64,000 bases of DNA from Sphingomonas oligophenolica. GTDB taxonomy: Bacteria > Pseudomonadota > Alphaproteobacteria > Sphingomonadales > Sphingomonadaceae. Shown one piece after another: positions 6,798 to 16,225 of the stretch (positions are counted from its first letter, which is position 1; each line of letters starts with the position of its first letter). The notes under the pieces are model-generated. The model was not told the DNA's origin, did not search any database, and worked only from the letters and a program-made list of their open reading frames with translations. The stretch covers positions 124,001-188,000 of the forward strand of contig NZ_RCZK01000006.1 of the NCBI RefSeq assembly GCF_006438955.1. The letters run 5' to 3'. Both the position numbers and the translations under genes were made by a program.

Positions 6798-7966
6798 GTG
6801 TCCAGACCCAGCAACCGATCGAGCGGCGCAAGCCGCGCATCCCAGTCATATCGCGCGAGAACGCGCACGCGCGCCGCCTCGCCCAATGCCGCCGCTGTAT
6901 CGCGATCGTCGATCAGCGCGATCACCGCCGCCGCCGTGTCCGTCGCCCCGTCCGCGACCTGGATCGTTCCGCCATGATCGATCCCCTCGGCCGCCACAGC
7001 GGACGCCACCACCGCGCGCGCCATCGCCATCGCTTCGAGTATCTTGTTCTGAATCCCCCGCGCCAACTCCAACGGCGCGACGCATACGCTCGCAGCCGCG
7101 ATCCACCCGCGCACGTCATCGACCGCACCGGTCACGATGACCCCCGGCCCCGCGAGTGCCTTGACCGCCGCGGACGGCGCGCGCCCGACGATCGCGAACC
7201 GCGCGTCGCGGTGTTGCTGGCGGATCAACGGCATCACCGATCGGGCGAACCACGTCACCGCGTCGATATTGGGGCGGTAGTCCATCTGACCGGTGAAGAC
7301 GATCAGCGGGCCTGCCTCGTCAACCGGGGTGACGATCGTGGGATCGAACACGCCCGCGTCGATCCCGTTCTCGACGACGCGGACATCGCCCTCTGCCCCG
7401 CCGTCGCGAAACAGCTCCGCTTCGGCGTCGCTGACCAGCAGGCTCACGTCCACCCGCCGCGCGACATCGCGTTCGAACGCGCCGAGCAGCCGCGCCTCGC
7501 GCCGCATCAACCAGCGCAGCGCCAGCGGTCCGCGCGTCGCGAAGCCGCCGAATTTGGCGGAGTCGACGTCGACGAAGTCCATGATCGCGCGCGGGCCATC
7601 GATCGGCAGATACTGTGCCATCTGCCCCGAGAAGCAATAGATCGCCTCGATCGGCTCGCCATCGAGCACCCGACGCACCGCGCGCGCCATGGCGTGATCG
7701 GCAAAGGCAGTCAGCGATACCGGCTGTCCGGTCAGCACCGCCTCGATCGCGGCGAGCCCGCGCGACTTGGTCCGCGGCACGATCGTCACGCTCGTCAGCC
7801 GCGCGCGCAGGTCATCCGGAATATGTCGGTCCGCCGGGTCTTCGGCAAAGCCGATCAGGTGGACGCGCGCGCGCGCCGCCAGATGGCGAAGGACATGATA
7901 GCTCCTGATCTTGTCGCCCCGGTCGGGGGGAAACGGCGCGCGGTGCGCCAGGAACAGGATATTCAT
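6794..7966 (-). CDS. XrtA-system glycosyltransferase (TIGR03087-like)
   Basis: A 390-residue GT-B (GT4-type) glycosyltransferase. The N-terminus MNILFLAHRAPFPPDRGDKIRSY is the signature of the sugar transferase family found with exosortase A. The acceptor domain is followed by the nucleotide-sugar half, with GQMDYRPNIDAV, a glycine-rich turn and APLELARGIQNKILEAMAMA (E-x7-E type motif). It should add sugars to the growing polysaccharide at the cytoplasmic membrane face; donor and acceptor are unknown. The ATG at 7966 overlaps the upstream stop by one base, and its own stop overlaps the next start by four. Confidence 0.88.
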   Translation of the reverse strand: MNILFLAHRAPFPPDRGDKIRSYHVLRHLAARARVHLIGFAEDPADRHIPDDLRARLTSVTIVPRTKSRGLAAIEAVLTGQPVSLTAFADHAMARAVRRVLDGEPIEAIYCFSGQMAQYLPIDGPRAIMDFVDVDSAKFGGFATRGPLALRWLMRREARLLGAFERDVARRVDVSLLVSDAEAELFRDGGAEGDVRVVENGIDAGVFDPTIVTPVDEAGPLIVFTGQMDYRPNIDAVTWFARSVMPLIRQQHRDARFAIVGRAPSAAVKALAGPGVIVTGAVDDVRGWIAAASVCVAPLELARGIQNKILEAMAMARAVVASAVAAEGIDHGGTIQVADGATDTAAAVIALIDDRDTAAALGEAARVRVLARYDWDARLAPLDRLLGLDT

Positions 7967-9015
7967 CAGCCCAGGCCCCGGGCGATCCAGGGTCCGACCA
8001 CGTTGGCGATCGGCAGCGGCAGCTTGCGCCACGTCCGCACCATCGCTGCGTATTTCGGGTTGAGCGGATTGATCGCGCGCACCGCGCCCTCGCTGCGCAT
8101 GGCGTAGCGGCGCGGCGTCGGCGCGAAGCCCCAATTCTTTTTGAATCCAGCTGCCCCCGTGCCGGTCTTCGATCGACCGAAATCGAACCGCCCACAGCCT
8201 CGCCCCCGCGCGTGGAGCATCAGCGCGTAATACATCCGGTCGTTGGCGCGCAGCGCGCGCGCCGCGGCGGTGCCGCCGCCCCAATAGGGATAAACGGTGC
8301 CGCCGTGATATAGGCTCAGGACACTGGCGACAGCGCGGTCCTGATGCCGCACGGTGAGGATATCGGCGTCGAGGTGAGCCATCACCGCGCGGAACAGCCG
8401 CGCGGGAAAGACCGGGGTTCCGAGGTTACGGACCGATTCGGCATAGACTAGGTAATGTTCGGCGAGCATCGCCGCGCTCGTGCCGACCGCAACCTCTAGA
8501 TCGAGCCCGAGCGATCGCCGCACCTCGGCGCGCTGCTTGCGCGGGATCGCCAGGAGTTCGGCGTCGTCGTCATGCGCCAGATCGCGCGCGAACCCGAGAT
8601 AGCTCGTTTCGTCGGTGATCCACCCGTTGGGCGCAGGCCCGCCACGCAACTCGATCCCGGGGCAGCCGCGCGCCTGCGCCAGCGCCCAGGCCCCCGACGC
8701 GAGCGGTTCGACCGCATCGCCCAATATACCGCCGTCGACCGCAAACCCGGCAGAAACCATCGCCCTGCCGAACAACCGCGAGCGCATCTCGGTCAGCGGC
8801 AACACGCCGACGATCGCGGCGTCGCCGCGCTCGGCAACCAGATACCGCGCGCGCTGGCCGCATCCATGCGCGACTGCGCGACTCCACCCCGTCAGATGGA
8901 ACGGCGTACCCTCGCGCTGCGCCGCGACAAAGGCGTCGATCCGCGCCGCCTCGCGCGCATCACCGAGATCGGCCTCGCGCACGCCGACGGGGGTGGAGAC
9001 GAGCGGCATCGTCAC
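7966..9015 (-). CDS. XrtA-associated FemAB-like acyltransferase (GNAT fold)
   Basis: A 349-residue protein of the FemAB family associated with exosortase A (TIGR03019-like). It has two GNAT-like halves: GVLPLTEMRSRLFG in the first, and VASVLSLYHGGTVYPYWGGG plus DFGRSKTGTGAAGFKKNWGF in the second. FemAB enzymes transfer amino-acyl or acyl groups to surface polymers, so this one may decorate the polysaccharide. The GTG start at 9015 overlaps the deacetylase stop (GTGA); an internal ATG two codons later is an alternative. Confidence 0.85.
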   Translation of the reverse strand: MTMPLVSTPVGVREADLGDAREAARIDAFVAAQREGTPFHLTGWSRAVAHGCGQRARYLVAERGDAAIVGVLPLTEMRSRLFGRAMVSAGFAVDGGILGDAVEPLASGAWALAQARGCPGIELRGGPAPNGWITDETSYLGFARDLAHDDDAELLAIPRKQRAEVRRSLGLDLEVAVGTSAAMLAEHYLVYAESVRNLGTPVFPARLFRAVMAHLDADILTVRHQDRAVASVLSLYHGGTVYPYWGGGTAAARALRANDRMYYALMLHARGRGCGRFDFGRSKTGTGAAGFKKNWGFAPTPRRYAMRSEGAVRAINPLNPKYAAMVRTWRKLPLPIANVVGPWIARGLG

Positions 9016-9869
9016 GCCAATATTCCCGCTTCGGCGGCGGCGACCGCATCGACCCGGCCCCAGTCATGCCGCGCGATCAGCCCGCGCAATTTGCCCGCCA
9101 TCGCGCCGAGCCGCGCATAATGGCGCAACCGCGACTTGAACGGCGCCCCCGCGACGCGCGGTTGGCCGGGATCGACCTCCCACGGATGAAAATAGAAGAT
9201 CGCGCCATGCCGTTCGGCATTCACCTGACGCACCGCGACATCGGTGAGCGCGGCGGGGAGCAGGCGGAAGAAGCCCCCGCCGGTCGCCATCCGACGCCCA
9301 GCGAACTCGGCGACCGTGACCGGCAGCTCGATCAGCGCGGCATCGGCCAGCGGGCGGAACGCGTAGCGGGGCGCCTCGCGCCAGCCGTAATGATCGTGGC
9401 GAACCGGCGCGACGCTCGACGAATAGGTATAGCCCGCTTCAGCCAGTTCCTGGTGCGCCCAGGGCGTGCGCTGGTCGATCGAAAAGCTCGGCGCGCGATA
9501 GCCGGTGACCGGCTGCCCGCCCGCATCTTCCAGGGTCTTGCGGGTTCGCACCAGATCCGCCCGAAACGTCGCGGCGTCCATCGTGAAAACCCGCTGATGA
9601 TCCCAGCCGTGGCTGGCGATCTCATGCCCGGCATCGACGATCGCGCGGATCAGCCGGGGATGCTGCGCGGCGACCCACCCCAGCGTGAAGAAGGTCGCCT
9701 TCACTCCCGATTCGGCGAACAGGTCGAGCACCGCCTGCGTATTGCCGACCACGCGAGAGCCATAGCTGTCCCAATCCGCCTTGCGGATTGTCGTCTCGAA
9801 CGCGCCGACCTGGAAATATTCCTCGACGTCGACCGACAGGCCGTTGATCACCTGTTCAGGCGGCATCAT
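9012..9869 (-). CDS. XrtA-associated polysaccharide deacetylase
   Basis: A 285-residue carbohydrate esterase family 4 (NodB fold) enzyme. The motif order is visible: SVDVEEYFQ (metal Asp and catalytic Asp), H-x4-H in HEIASHGWDHQRV, then GYRAPSFS, and a C-terminal FYFHPWEVD. These remove N-acetyl groups from exported polysaccharides, altering charge. The start was placed at the MMPPEQ methionine (9869), which overlaps the ATPase stop by 14 bases; the longer frame reaches back into the ATPase gene and is unlikely. Confidence 0.88.
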   Translation of the reverse strand: MMPPEQVINGLSVDVEEYFQVGAFETTIRKADWDSYGSRVVGNTQAVLDLFAESGVKATFFTLGWVAAQHPRLIRAIVDAGHEIASHGWDHQRVFTMDAATFRADLVRTRKTLEDAGGQPVTGYRAPSFSIDQRTPWAHQELAEAGYTYSSSVAPVRHDHYGWREAPRYAFRPLADAALIELPVTVAEFAGRRMATGGGFFRLLPAALTDVAVRQVNAERHGAIFYFHPWEVDPGQPRVAGAPFKSRLRHYARLGAMAGKLRGLIARHDWGRVDAVAAAEAGILA

Positions 9870-11265
9870 CCCACGCCGCGGCCCCCTTGATCGGGGCATA
9901 ATCATCCTCGCGCGCAACCGCGGACAAGCCCGGCGGCGGCGTCTTGCCCTCGCCTTCGACCCAATCGACCAGCAGCGTCAATACGCGGCGCAGCGCCGCA
10001 TCCTGCTGCTCGATCCGCGCCTCCAGCGCGGCGAGGCGATCGGGGTCGATACCCGGCACTTCGGCGTCGCTGGTCTCGGGTTCCACCGCCGTCTCGGCTT
10101 CAGCTTCGATCTGGGGTACTGCGGTTGCGACAGGTTCATCGACATCGACATCGTCAGCTTCGCTCGTCACGGCTGCCGTTTCCGCGTCGATCGGCTCGTC
10201 CGCGGTTTCGGCTGCGGCGGCATCCAGCGCGGCGAACCAGTCGTCGGTCTGTGGATCGACCGCCGGTTCCTGCGCGAACGCCTCGGGTTCGACTGGCGTC
10301 TCGGCGTCAGGTTCGACGACCAACCACCGCGAGGTTCGGGGTACGAAGCTGCGGGTATCGTCCGACGGTGCTTGTTCGGTATCGGGATCGGCAACCGGTT
10401 CGGGCGCAACCGCTGCCGCAACCGGCGGCGTTCGGTCGATCGAAAGCAGCGGCAGATCGGCGTGAAGGTCGCGCAGCACGCTACGCACCACCCGGCCATC
10501 GATCAGGTCGAGATCCTCGACCGCGGCATGGAGCATCACCCGGCTCGCGAGCTGGTTCAGCCGCCGCGGCACGCCGTCGGAGCCCTGGAACAGCGCCGCG
10601 AACGCGTCGGCGGCGAAATCGGGTCTGCCATGCCAGCCGACCAGCGACAGCCGGTGCGCAATATAATCCGCGACCTCGTCGGGCTCCATCGGATCGAGGT
10701 GATGGATCGCGATCACCCGCTGGCGCAATTGTTCGAGCCGGTCCGATCCGTGCAGCCGGTCGCGGAACTCGGGCTGGCCGAGCAGCACGATCTGGAGCAG
10801 CGCGTGCCCCCCCGCCTGGAAATTCGACAACATCCGCAGTTCTTCGAGCGCGGAGACGGGTAATGCCTGCGCCTCGTCGACGACCAGCAGTGTACGCCGC
10901 CCGGTGCGCGCGACCGCGTGGAGGCCCCGTTCGATCACGGTGAGCAGCTGCGCCTTGGTCAGGCCATTGGGGTCGACCCCCAGCGCAGTCGCGACGATCC
11001 GTAGCAGGTCCTCCGCCTCGATCGCGGTCGAGACGAGCGTGATGACGTTGAGCGCGGCGGGATCCAGACTTTCGGTCAGATGCCCCATCAACGTGGTCTT
11101 GCCCGCGCCAATGTCGCCGGTGATCACGATGAAGCCCTCCCCCTGCGCCAGGCCATAGCCCAGATACGCCATCGCCTTGCGGTGGGTCGCGGTCTCGAAC
11201 CAGAATTTGGGATCGGGGGTCAGCTGGAACGGCCGCCCGGTAAATCCGAAATGTTCTTCGTACAT
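9856..11265 (-). CDS. XrtA-associated AAA ATPase (GspA/ExeA-like)
   Basis: A 469-residue ATPase starting MYEEHFGFTGRPFQLTPDP, the hallmark of the ExeA/GspA-like family found in PEP-CTERM loci (TIGR03015-like). Walker A is GDIGAGKTT (about residue 44) and Walker B is TLLVVDEAQA. After about residue 265 the protein becomes a long acidic tail rich in Glu, Asp, Val and Ala, then a short coiled-coil end. It probably powers an assembly step in polysaccharide export. GAGG lies nine bases before the ATG at 11265, which is preferred over TTG at 11274. Confidence 0.88.
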   Translation of the reverse strand: MYEEHFGFTGRPFQLTPDPKFWFETATHRKAMAYLGYGLAQGEGFIVITGDIGAGKTTLMGHLTESLDPAALNVITLVSTAIEAEDLLRIVATALGVDPNGLTKAQLLTVIERGLHAVARTGRRTLLVVDEAQALPVSALEELRMLSNFQAGGHALLQIVLLGQPEFRDRLHGSDRLEQLRQRVIAIHHLDPMEPDEVADYIAHRLSLVGWHGRPDFAADAFAALFQGSDGVPRRLNQLASRVMLHAAVEDLDLIDGRVVRSVLRDLHADLPLLSIDRTPPVAAAVAPEPVADPDTEQAPSDDTRSFVPRTSRWLVVEPDAETPVEPEAFAQEPAVDPQTDDWFAALDAAAAETADEPIDAETAAVTSEADDVDVDEPVATAVPQIEAEAETAVEPETSDAEVPGIDPDRLAALEARIEQQDAALRRVLTLLVDWVEGEGKTPPPGLSAVAREDDYAPIKGAAAWDDAA

Positions 11266-11276
11266 CGTCACCAACC

Positions 11277-12908
11277 TCAGAAGGAATAGCGCGCGGCAAG
11301 CTGCGCCTGCGCAGACCAGACGGCATCGACCTCGGCCGCCTTGAACGAATAGACCCCGAGCCCGGCATTGGTCGACAACCGCCCGAACGCATGGCCGTAA
11401 TTGGCGCTGGCGCCGTAGGACCAGACCCCGCCCGATCCCAGTATGCCCGGGTCATAGTAATCGACGAACAGATTGCCGTCGATCTGCGACACCGGGGTCA
11501 AGGTGCGGCTCGCGAACAGCTGGCCATAATAGCTCTGGTCCTCGATCGTGTAGAGCGTCACACCGGGGGTGGTGTTGTCGCCATACAGGCGGCGGTTGGC
11601 ATAGCCCGCGCCAGCACCAAACGTGCTCCGCCCGCGTGACGCGGTCAGGATCGCGTCGACGCCACGCGCGCGATAGCTCGCGGTCGAGATCGACTGGAAC
11701 ACGTCGTTGAGGCACCCGCCCGGTGCCGCCCCGGTCGTGCCGAACACGCAGCCGTTATATTGCTGGGTATAGCTGTCACGCGCCGCGATGAAGCTGGTCG
11801 GCAAGTTGCTGAGGCCGGTACGCAGTTGCTGGCCGAAGGTCGTGACCTCGTCATACACCCGCGCGGCGACGCCGACCGATTTCGACGCCTGATAGCTCAG
11901 CGCGCCGGTGTAGCTGACCGACCCATAGCGTTTGCCGACATGCGCTTCCGCGTTGACACGCGGGTTGGGGCGCCAGACGACGCCCGCGTCGTAATAGACC
12001 CCATCGGTGCGATAGGTGATCTGGCGCGGACTCGCGTCGTTGGTGATGTAGCGGCCATTGGCGTCGAGCGCGGGGGCGCCCGCGGCGGTCAGGACCGGCG
12101 ATTTCTCGCTCGTCTCGATCCGTTCGTAGCCAACGCCCGCAGTGACCGCGACATAGGGCGATACCGGCAGCAGCACGTCGCCACGCGCATGATAGCCCTC
12201 ATAGCGTTGCTTGAGCTGGCCCGCATCGTCGCGATCATAGCCAGCACTTGCGGTCAGGCCGACCGGCGCGATCGCGCCTGGCGCAACGCCGGCGCTGACC
12301 GTCGCGGTCTGGCTGATCGAATCGTCGTAATAATCAAGCCGCGGCTGGCCGGGTGCGACGCCGGTGCCGCCGTTGGGCGTGTCGACCTTGGTGTAACCGA
12401 GCTGATAGCTTGCGCCGATCGCGACCGGCCCGGCGTGCGTCGCCAGCGTCGGGCCAGCATAGATCGCATAGACCTGGCTGATATTGTCGACATTGCCCAG
12501 GACGTTGCCCGGTGCGGCGCCGCGGATGTCGGCACGGCTGCGCGTCGCGATGCCGCCCGCGGCGAGCGTCAGCGCGGGAGTGGCCTTGAATGCGACCTGC
12601 GCGATGCCGCTGTTGATGTCCTGGTCGCCGACATTGTCCCGCCACGAGATCTGCCGTTCGTAGCGATAGGACAGTTGCGCCGAGACGCGGTTGGTATTGG
12701 CCGATACGTCGGCCCCCACCGCGACCGTCGAATAGGTCAACACATCGCCGCGATTGAGATCGGCGAAGATGCTTTGCCCCACCTCGACATAAGGCACCAC
12801 CGTCACGCGACGGCCCTGCGCGGCGGCGGGGGTTGCGCTCAGCGCGAACGCCGAGGCGCCCGCGAAGGCGAGCGCCCGGACGGTTAAACGGGTCGATAGA
12901 CAAGTCAC
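11277..12908 (-). CDS. XrtA-associated outer-membrane beta-barrel protein
   Basis: A 543-residue exported protein. The N-terminus (VRALAFAGASAFALSATPAAAQ) is a clear signal peptide with an Ala-x-Ala cleavage site. The rest is dominated by alternating aromatic/small beta strands and ends in AQLAARYSF, a C-terminal phenylalanine typical of outer-membrane barrels. It matches the TIGR03016-type outer-membrane protein of exosortase systems and could form part of the export path. The GTG start at 12908 overlaps the kinase stop (GTGA), with AGGAG eight bases upstream; the longer frame to 12998 is rejected. Confidence 0.85.
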   Translation of the reverse strand: MTCLSTRLTVRALAFAGASAFALSATPAAAQGRRVTVVPYVEVGQSIFADLNRGDVLTYSTVAVGADVSANTNRVSAQLSYRYERQISWRDNVGDQDINSGIAQVAFKATPALTLAAGGIATRSRADIRGAAPGNVLGNVDNISQVYAIYAGPTLATHAGPVAIGASYQLGYTKVDTPNGGTGVAPGQPRLDYYDDSISQTATVSAGVAPGAIAPVGLTASAGYDRDDAGQLKQRYEGYHARGDVLLPVSPYVAVTAGVGYERIETSEKSPVLTAAGAPALDANGRYITNDASPRQITYRTDGVYYDAGVVWRPNPRVNAEAHVGKRYGSVSYTGALSYQASKSVGVAARVYDEVTTFGQQLRTGLSNLPTSFIAARDSYTQQYNGCVFGTTGAAPGGCLNDVFQSISTASYRARGVDAILTASRGRSTFGAGAGYANRRLYGDNTTPGVTLYTIEDQSYYGQLFASRTLTPVSQIDGNLFVDYYDPGILGSGGVWSYGASANYGHAFGRLSTNAGLGVYSFKAAEVDAVWSAQAQLAARYSF

Positions 12909-13930
12909 TGCGACATCTCCTGACCATAATAGCTGCCGAAACGCTGACCGCCCGGCACGAACGCGACCGCGTTGAGCGCGAGCGAAATATGATCGCACGC
13001 GTCGAGCAGCCCGACCGCCTGTTTCAGATCGCTCTCGGGGGTCCGGTCGGCCCGCACGACGAGCATCACCTGCCCCACCAGCATCGCCAGCACCGAGGCG
13101 GGCGACGCCGCAAGCGCGGGCGGTGAATCGAAAATGATGATACGGCGCGGATTGGCCGCCAACAGCCGCGCCAGCACCGCGCGGGTCCGCGCGCTGGCGA
13201 GCAGTTCGGTGTCGGTCGCCATCTTCGTCCCCGCCGGCAGGATGGCCAAGCCGCCGACATCGGTGCGAAGCACGAGCGATTCGACATCGATGCTTGAATC
13301 CGCAAGCGCGTCGAGAAACCCCGGGCTGTCGGCGAGCCCGAGCTGCGCCAACACGTCGGGCTTGGCGAAATCGGCATCGACCAGCAGGACTTCGGTATCG
13401 CGTTCGGCGGCCAGCGAGAGCGCCAAATTGATCGCGCAGAAAGTCTTGCCCTCACCGGGCTTGGCCGAACACACCAGCACGGTGCGTGCCTTGTCCGGAT
13501 CGCCCGCCTCGGCGATGCGTGCGCCGGTAATCAGCAACTGGCGCTTCACCAACCGGAACTCCTCCGCTAGCGGGCCGACCGGCGCACCGGGAACGATCAT
13601 CCCCGCTTGCGCGAGCATCCCGCGATCGATCGACGCAATGTCGCTGATCTCGGGCGCGCCATAGAATCCGTCGGGCAGCTCATGGCCCACTTCGGCGCGC
13701 AGTTCCGGGGGAATCGCGAGGAAGGTCGGGTCGTCGACCGGTGCGGACTCGGGTGGGGTGGCGGGCGTAGCGAGCGCGTCGAACGACAGCGGCTCAGGCG
13801 TGACGTCGTCGATCGCCGTGCGCCGCGCGCGGGCATGCGCCCCGAAATCATACACCTTGGCGGCGCGTTCGAGCAGCGACTCGTCGCGCCGCGGTTTGGC
13901 TGGGGTCGTCGGATGGGGTTTCATCATCAT
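12905..13930 (-). CDS. XrtA-associated tyrosine autokinase (BY-kinase)
   Basis: A 341-residue cytoplasmic bacterial tyrosine kinase of the CpsD/CapB type. Walker A is CSAKPGEGKT (about 154-163), Walker A' is LLVDADFAKPD and Walker B is IIIFDSPPAL. The C-terminus ends RFGSYYGQEMSQ, whose paired tyrosines fit the autophosphorylation cluster. It should pair with the chain-length protein encoded next door and control polymer length or export through phosphorylation cycles. The first of three ATGs was chosen, with AGGAC just upstream; any of the three is possible. Confidence 0.88.
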   Translation of the reverse strand: MMMKPHPTTPAKPRRDESLLERAAKVYDFGAHARARRTAIDDVTPEPLSFDALATPATPPESAPVDDPTFLAIPPELRAEVGHELPDGFYGAPEISDIASIDRGMLAQAGMIVPGAPVGPLAEEFRLVKRQLLITGARIAEAGDPDKARTVLVCSAKPGEGKTFCAINLALSLAAERDTEVLLVDADFAKPDVLAQLGLADSPGFLDALADSSIDVESLVLRTDVGGLAILPAGTKMATDTELLASARTRAVLARLLAANPRRIIIFDSPPALAASPASVLAMLVGQVMLVVRADRTPESDLKQAVGLLDACDHISLALNAVAFVPGGQRFGSYYGQEMSQ

Positions 13931-13948
13931 GTCGTCCTCTCGCCCGCG

Positions 13949-15472
13949 CTACGCCGCTAGGCCGCGCTGGAGCACCTCGACGCTCAGCAGCAACCCGTAG
14001 GCCGCGGCCAGCGCGGCACTCCCGCCGAGAAACAGCTTGAAGCGCCTGGCGCGATGGTCGGCCTGGGCGCGGGTCACCACCTCGCCGATCGACCCGATCA
14101 CCGGCATCCCGGTGGCTTTCTCCAGCCTGGTGCCGATCGCGAAGGTCGCGCGGAGCTGGCTCATGCCGAACGCGGCCCCAACTCCTGCACCAAGGCCGAC
14201 GATCAGCACCCCGGTCAACAGCAACATCCGGTTGGGCGCGACCGGTGCCCGCGGCGCGGTTGGCGGATCGATGACGCTGAACTTGACGCTGTCGGTCTGG
14301 GTCTGCGCTTGCCCGCGCATCGCGATCTGCTGACGCTGGGTCAGCAGCTGGTCATACTGGTCTTTCAGCACCTGATAGTCGCGATCGATCTGGCCCTGCT
14401 CGGCGGCGACACCTGGATCCTGCGCCAGCTTGGCGGTCAGTTGATCGAGATCGCCCTGCAGCTGCGCCTTGCGGACCCTCAAGCTGGCGACCGCCGCCTG
14501 GCGCTCGGTCGCCATCGACTGGAGCGACAGATACGATGGGTTCGGGGTCGCACCGGCGCCGGCGCCGCCCGCCATCGGTTCGTTCCGCGCGGCCGCCTGC
14601 GCCGCCGACATCTGGCTCTTGAGCGCGATGACATCGGGATGATTTTCGGTGTAGCCCCGCGCCCGCGCATCGGCGAGCTGACCCTGGATCGCCGCCAGTC
14701 GCGCGCGCGCAGGTCCCGCCGTGGCCGCGCTGCCGCCGAAGCCGGGAATCGTCGGCGGTGTCCCCGCCATCTGACCCTGGACCGCGGCGAGGCCGGACTG
14801 GGCGGCGGCAAGATCGCCATCGACCTGCGACATCTGCGTCCGCGCAGCGCTGACTCGATCGCTGACGGTCCCGGTGCCGGGTAGCGATCCGAGGTAGCGA
14901 TTCTGGAAATCGGCGCGCTTGGTTTCGGCATCCGCGAGTTGCTGCTGGAGCGTATCGAGCTGCTTGTTGAGGAAATCGAGGCTTCGGGTCGTCTGGTTGC
15001 GGTCGCCTGCGAGATTCCGTTCGACGAAGATGTCGATCAGTTTCTGGGTGATGTCCTTGGCGAGCTTCGGGGTCGACGCGGCGGTCGTGATCTCGAACAG
15101 ATTGTCCTGCTGTGCGGTCACCTTGATGCGCAGCGCCAGCCCCGCGACGCGATCGGCGACATCGCGGTCGCTCGATACGGTATTGGCGAGATCGGTGCCG
15201 CGGACGACCTTTTCGAGGTTCACCGCGGACACCAGCGTCTGCCGGATCGTGTCGACATCCTTCTGCTGCGCCTGCGGGGCGGCATCCATCGACGCGGGGA
15301 GGATCGAATTCATCTGGACGAACACGCGCGCGTGCGATTCGTAGCGGCTCGGCATCTGCGAGACGACCAACCAGCCAATGACGCACACCCCCCACGCCAC
15401 CGCCAGCGCCAGCCAGCGGCGGGTCCAGACCGCGTGGAGCGCCAGTCGCGCTTCGTCATAGATGCCATTCAC
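13949..15472 (-). CDS. XrtA-associated polysaccharide chain-length determinant (Wzz-like)
   Basis: A 507-residue inner-membrane polysaccharide co-polymerase (TIGR03007-like). One transmembrane helix is at about residues 20-37 and a second near 420-440. Between them is a large periplasmic region rich in coiled coil (LDFLNKQLDTLQQQLADAETKR; a later Gln-rich helix). A conserved PxxP-like PPTAPRAPVAPNR precedes the second helix. It sets chain length with the tyrosine autokinase. The GTG start at 15472 has GAGGG upstream, which overlaps the export lipoprotein's stop region. Confidence 0.88.
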   Translation of the reverse strand: MNGIYDEARLALHAVWTRRWLALAVAWGVCVIGWLVVSQMPSRYESHARVFVQMNSILPASMDAAPQAQQKDVDTIRQTLVSAVNLEKVVRGTDLANTVSSDRDVADRVAGLALRIKVTAQQDNLFEITTAASTPKLAKDITQKLIDIFVERNLAGDRNQTTRSLDFLNKQLDTLQQQLADAETKRADFQNRYLGSLPGTGTVSDRVSAARTQMSQVDGDLAAAQSGLAAVQGQMAGTPPTIPGFGGSAATAGPARARLAAIQGQLADARARGYTENHPDVIALKSQMSAAQAAARNEPMAGGAGAGATPNPSYLSLQSMATERQAAVASLRVRKAQLQGDLDQLTAKLAQDPGVAAEQGQIDRDYQVLKDQYDQLLTQRQQIAMRGQAQTQTDSVKFSVIDPPTAPRAPVAPNRMLLLTGVLIVGLGAGVGAAFGMSQLRATFAIGTRLEKATGMPVIGSIGEVVTRAQADHRARRFKLFLGGSAALAAAYGLLLSVEVLQRGLAA

Positions 15473-15483
15473 TGGGGGTGCCC

Positions 15484-16125
15484 TCAGAACATCGATTCGG
15501 GGATGATGATCACGTCGCCGGGCGCAAGCCCGACATTCGCCGACGAATCACCCTTCTTGAGCAGGCTGGAAATCTGCAGCCCGTACTCGCGGCTCTTGCC
15601 GGTATCGCGGTCGTAGCGGACGAGCTTGGCTTTGTTGCCCGCGGCATATTGGCTGAGCCCCCCCACCGCGATCATCGCGTCGAGCAGCGTCATGTTCGCC
15701 CGATAGGGTATCGACGCGGGCTTCTCGGTCGCGCCGACGACACGGATCTGCTGGCTACCCGTCCCCGAAAAATTCTCGACGATCACCGAGACGATCGGGT
15801 CCTTCACATACTCGCTGAGCGCGCGCTTCATGTCCGCCGACAGCGTGGCGGGGGTCTTCCCGACCGCGGGCATGTCGTTGACCAGCGGCGTCGTGATCCG
15901 GCCGTCGGGGCGCACCTGCACCTTCGCCGACAATTCGGGATTGCGCCACACGAAGATGTTGAGCTGGTCGAGCGGGCCGATCACATATTCCTCACCCGGC
16001 TGTTCGCGGGCGGACACATAGGCGGCAGGCGGCAACTGCGCGGACGGGCCGCTGGTACACCCGGTCAGCGATGCAGCCGCAGCCCCCGCGGCGAGAATAG
16101 TACGGACGAAAGTCCCGGAACGCAT
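15484..16125 (-). CDS. XrtA-associated polysaccharide export lipoprotein (Wza-like)
   Basis: A 213-residue outer-membrane export protein. The signal peptide ends in the lipobox SLTGC (cysteine near residue 23). The body has the polysaccharide export domain (EYVIGPLDQLNIFVWRNPELS ... VRPDGRITTPLV) followed by a SLBB-type repeat (IRVVGATEKPASIPYR ... LAPGDVIIIP). Such proteins form the outer-membrane gate for polysaccharide. The start at 16125 is preceded by AGGAGATCGAT, while the longer frame to 16173 has no site. It is upstream of, and co-transcribed with, the chain-length gene. Confidence 0.9.
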   Translation of the reverse strand: MRSGTFVRTILAAGAAAASLTGCTSGPSAQLPPAAYVSAREQPGEEYVIGPLDQLNIFVWRNPELSAKVQVRPDGRITTPLVNDMPAVGKTPATLSADMKRALSEYVKDPIVSVIVENFSGTGSQQIRVVGATEKPASIPYRANMTLLDAMIAVGGLSQYAAGNKAKLVRYDRDTGKSREYGLQISSLLKKGDSSANVGLAPGDVIIIPESMF

Positions 16126-16225
16126 ATCGATCTCCTGTCGGCCAGAGTGCGCAGCGCACACCTTGGGCTCCACGATCGGCTATGCTCGGAAGAGGTGAAG
16201 ATAGCGTTAGGAACGCGGGCGGCGG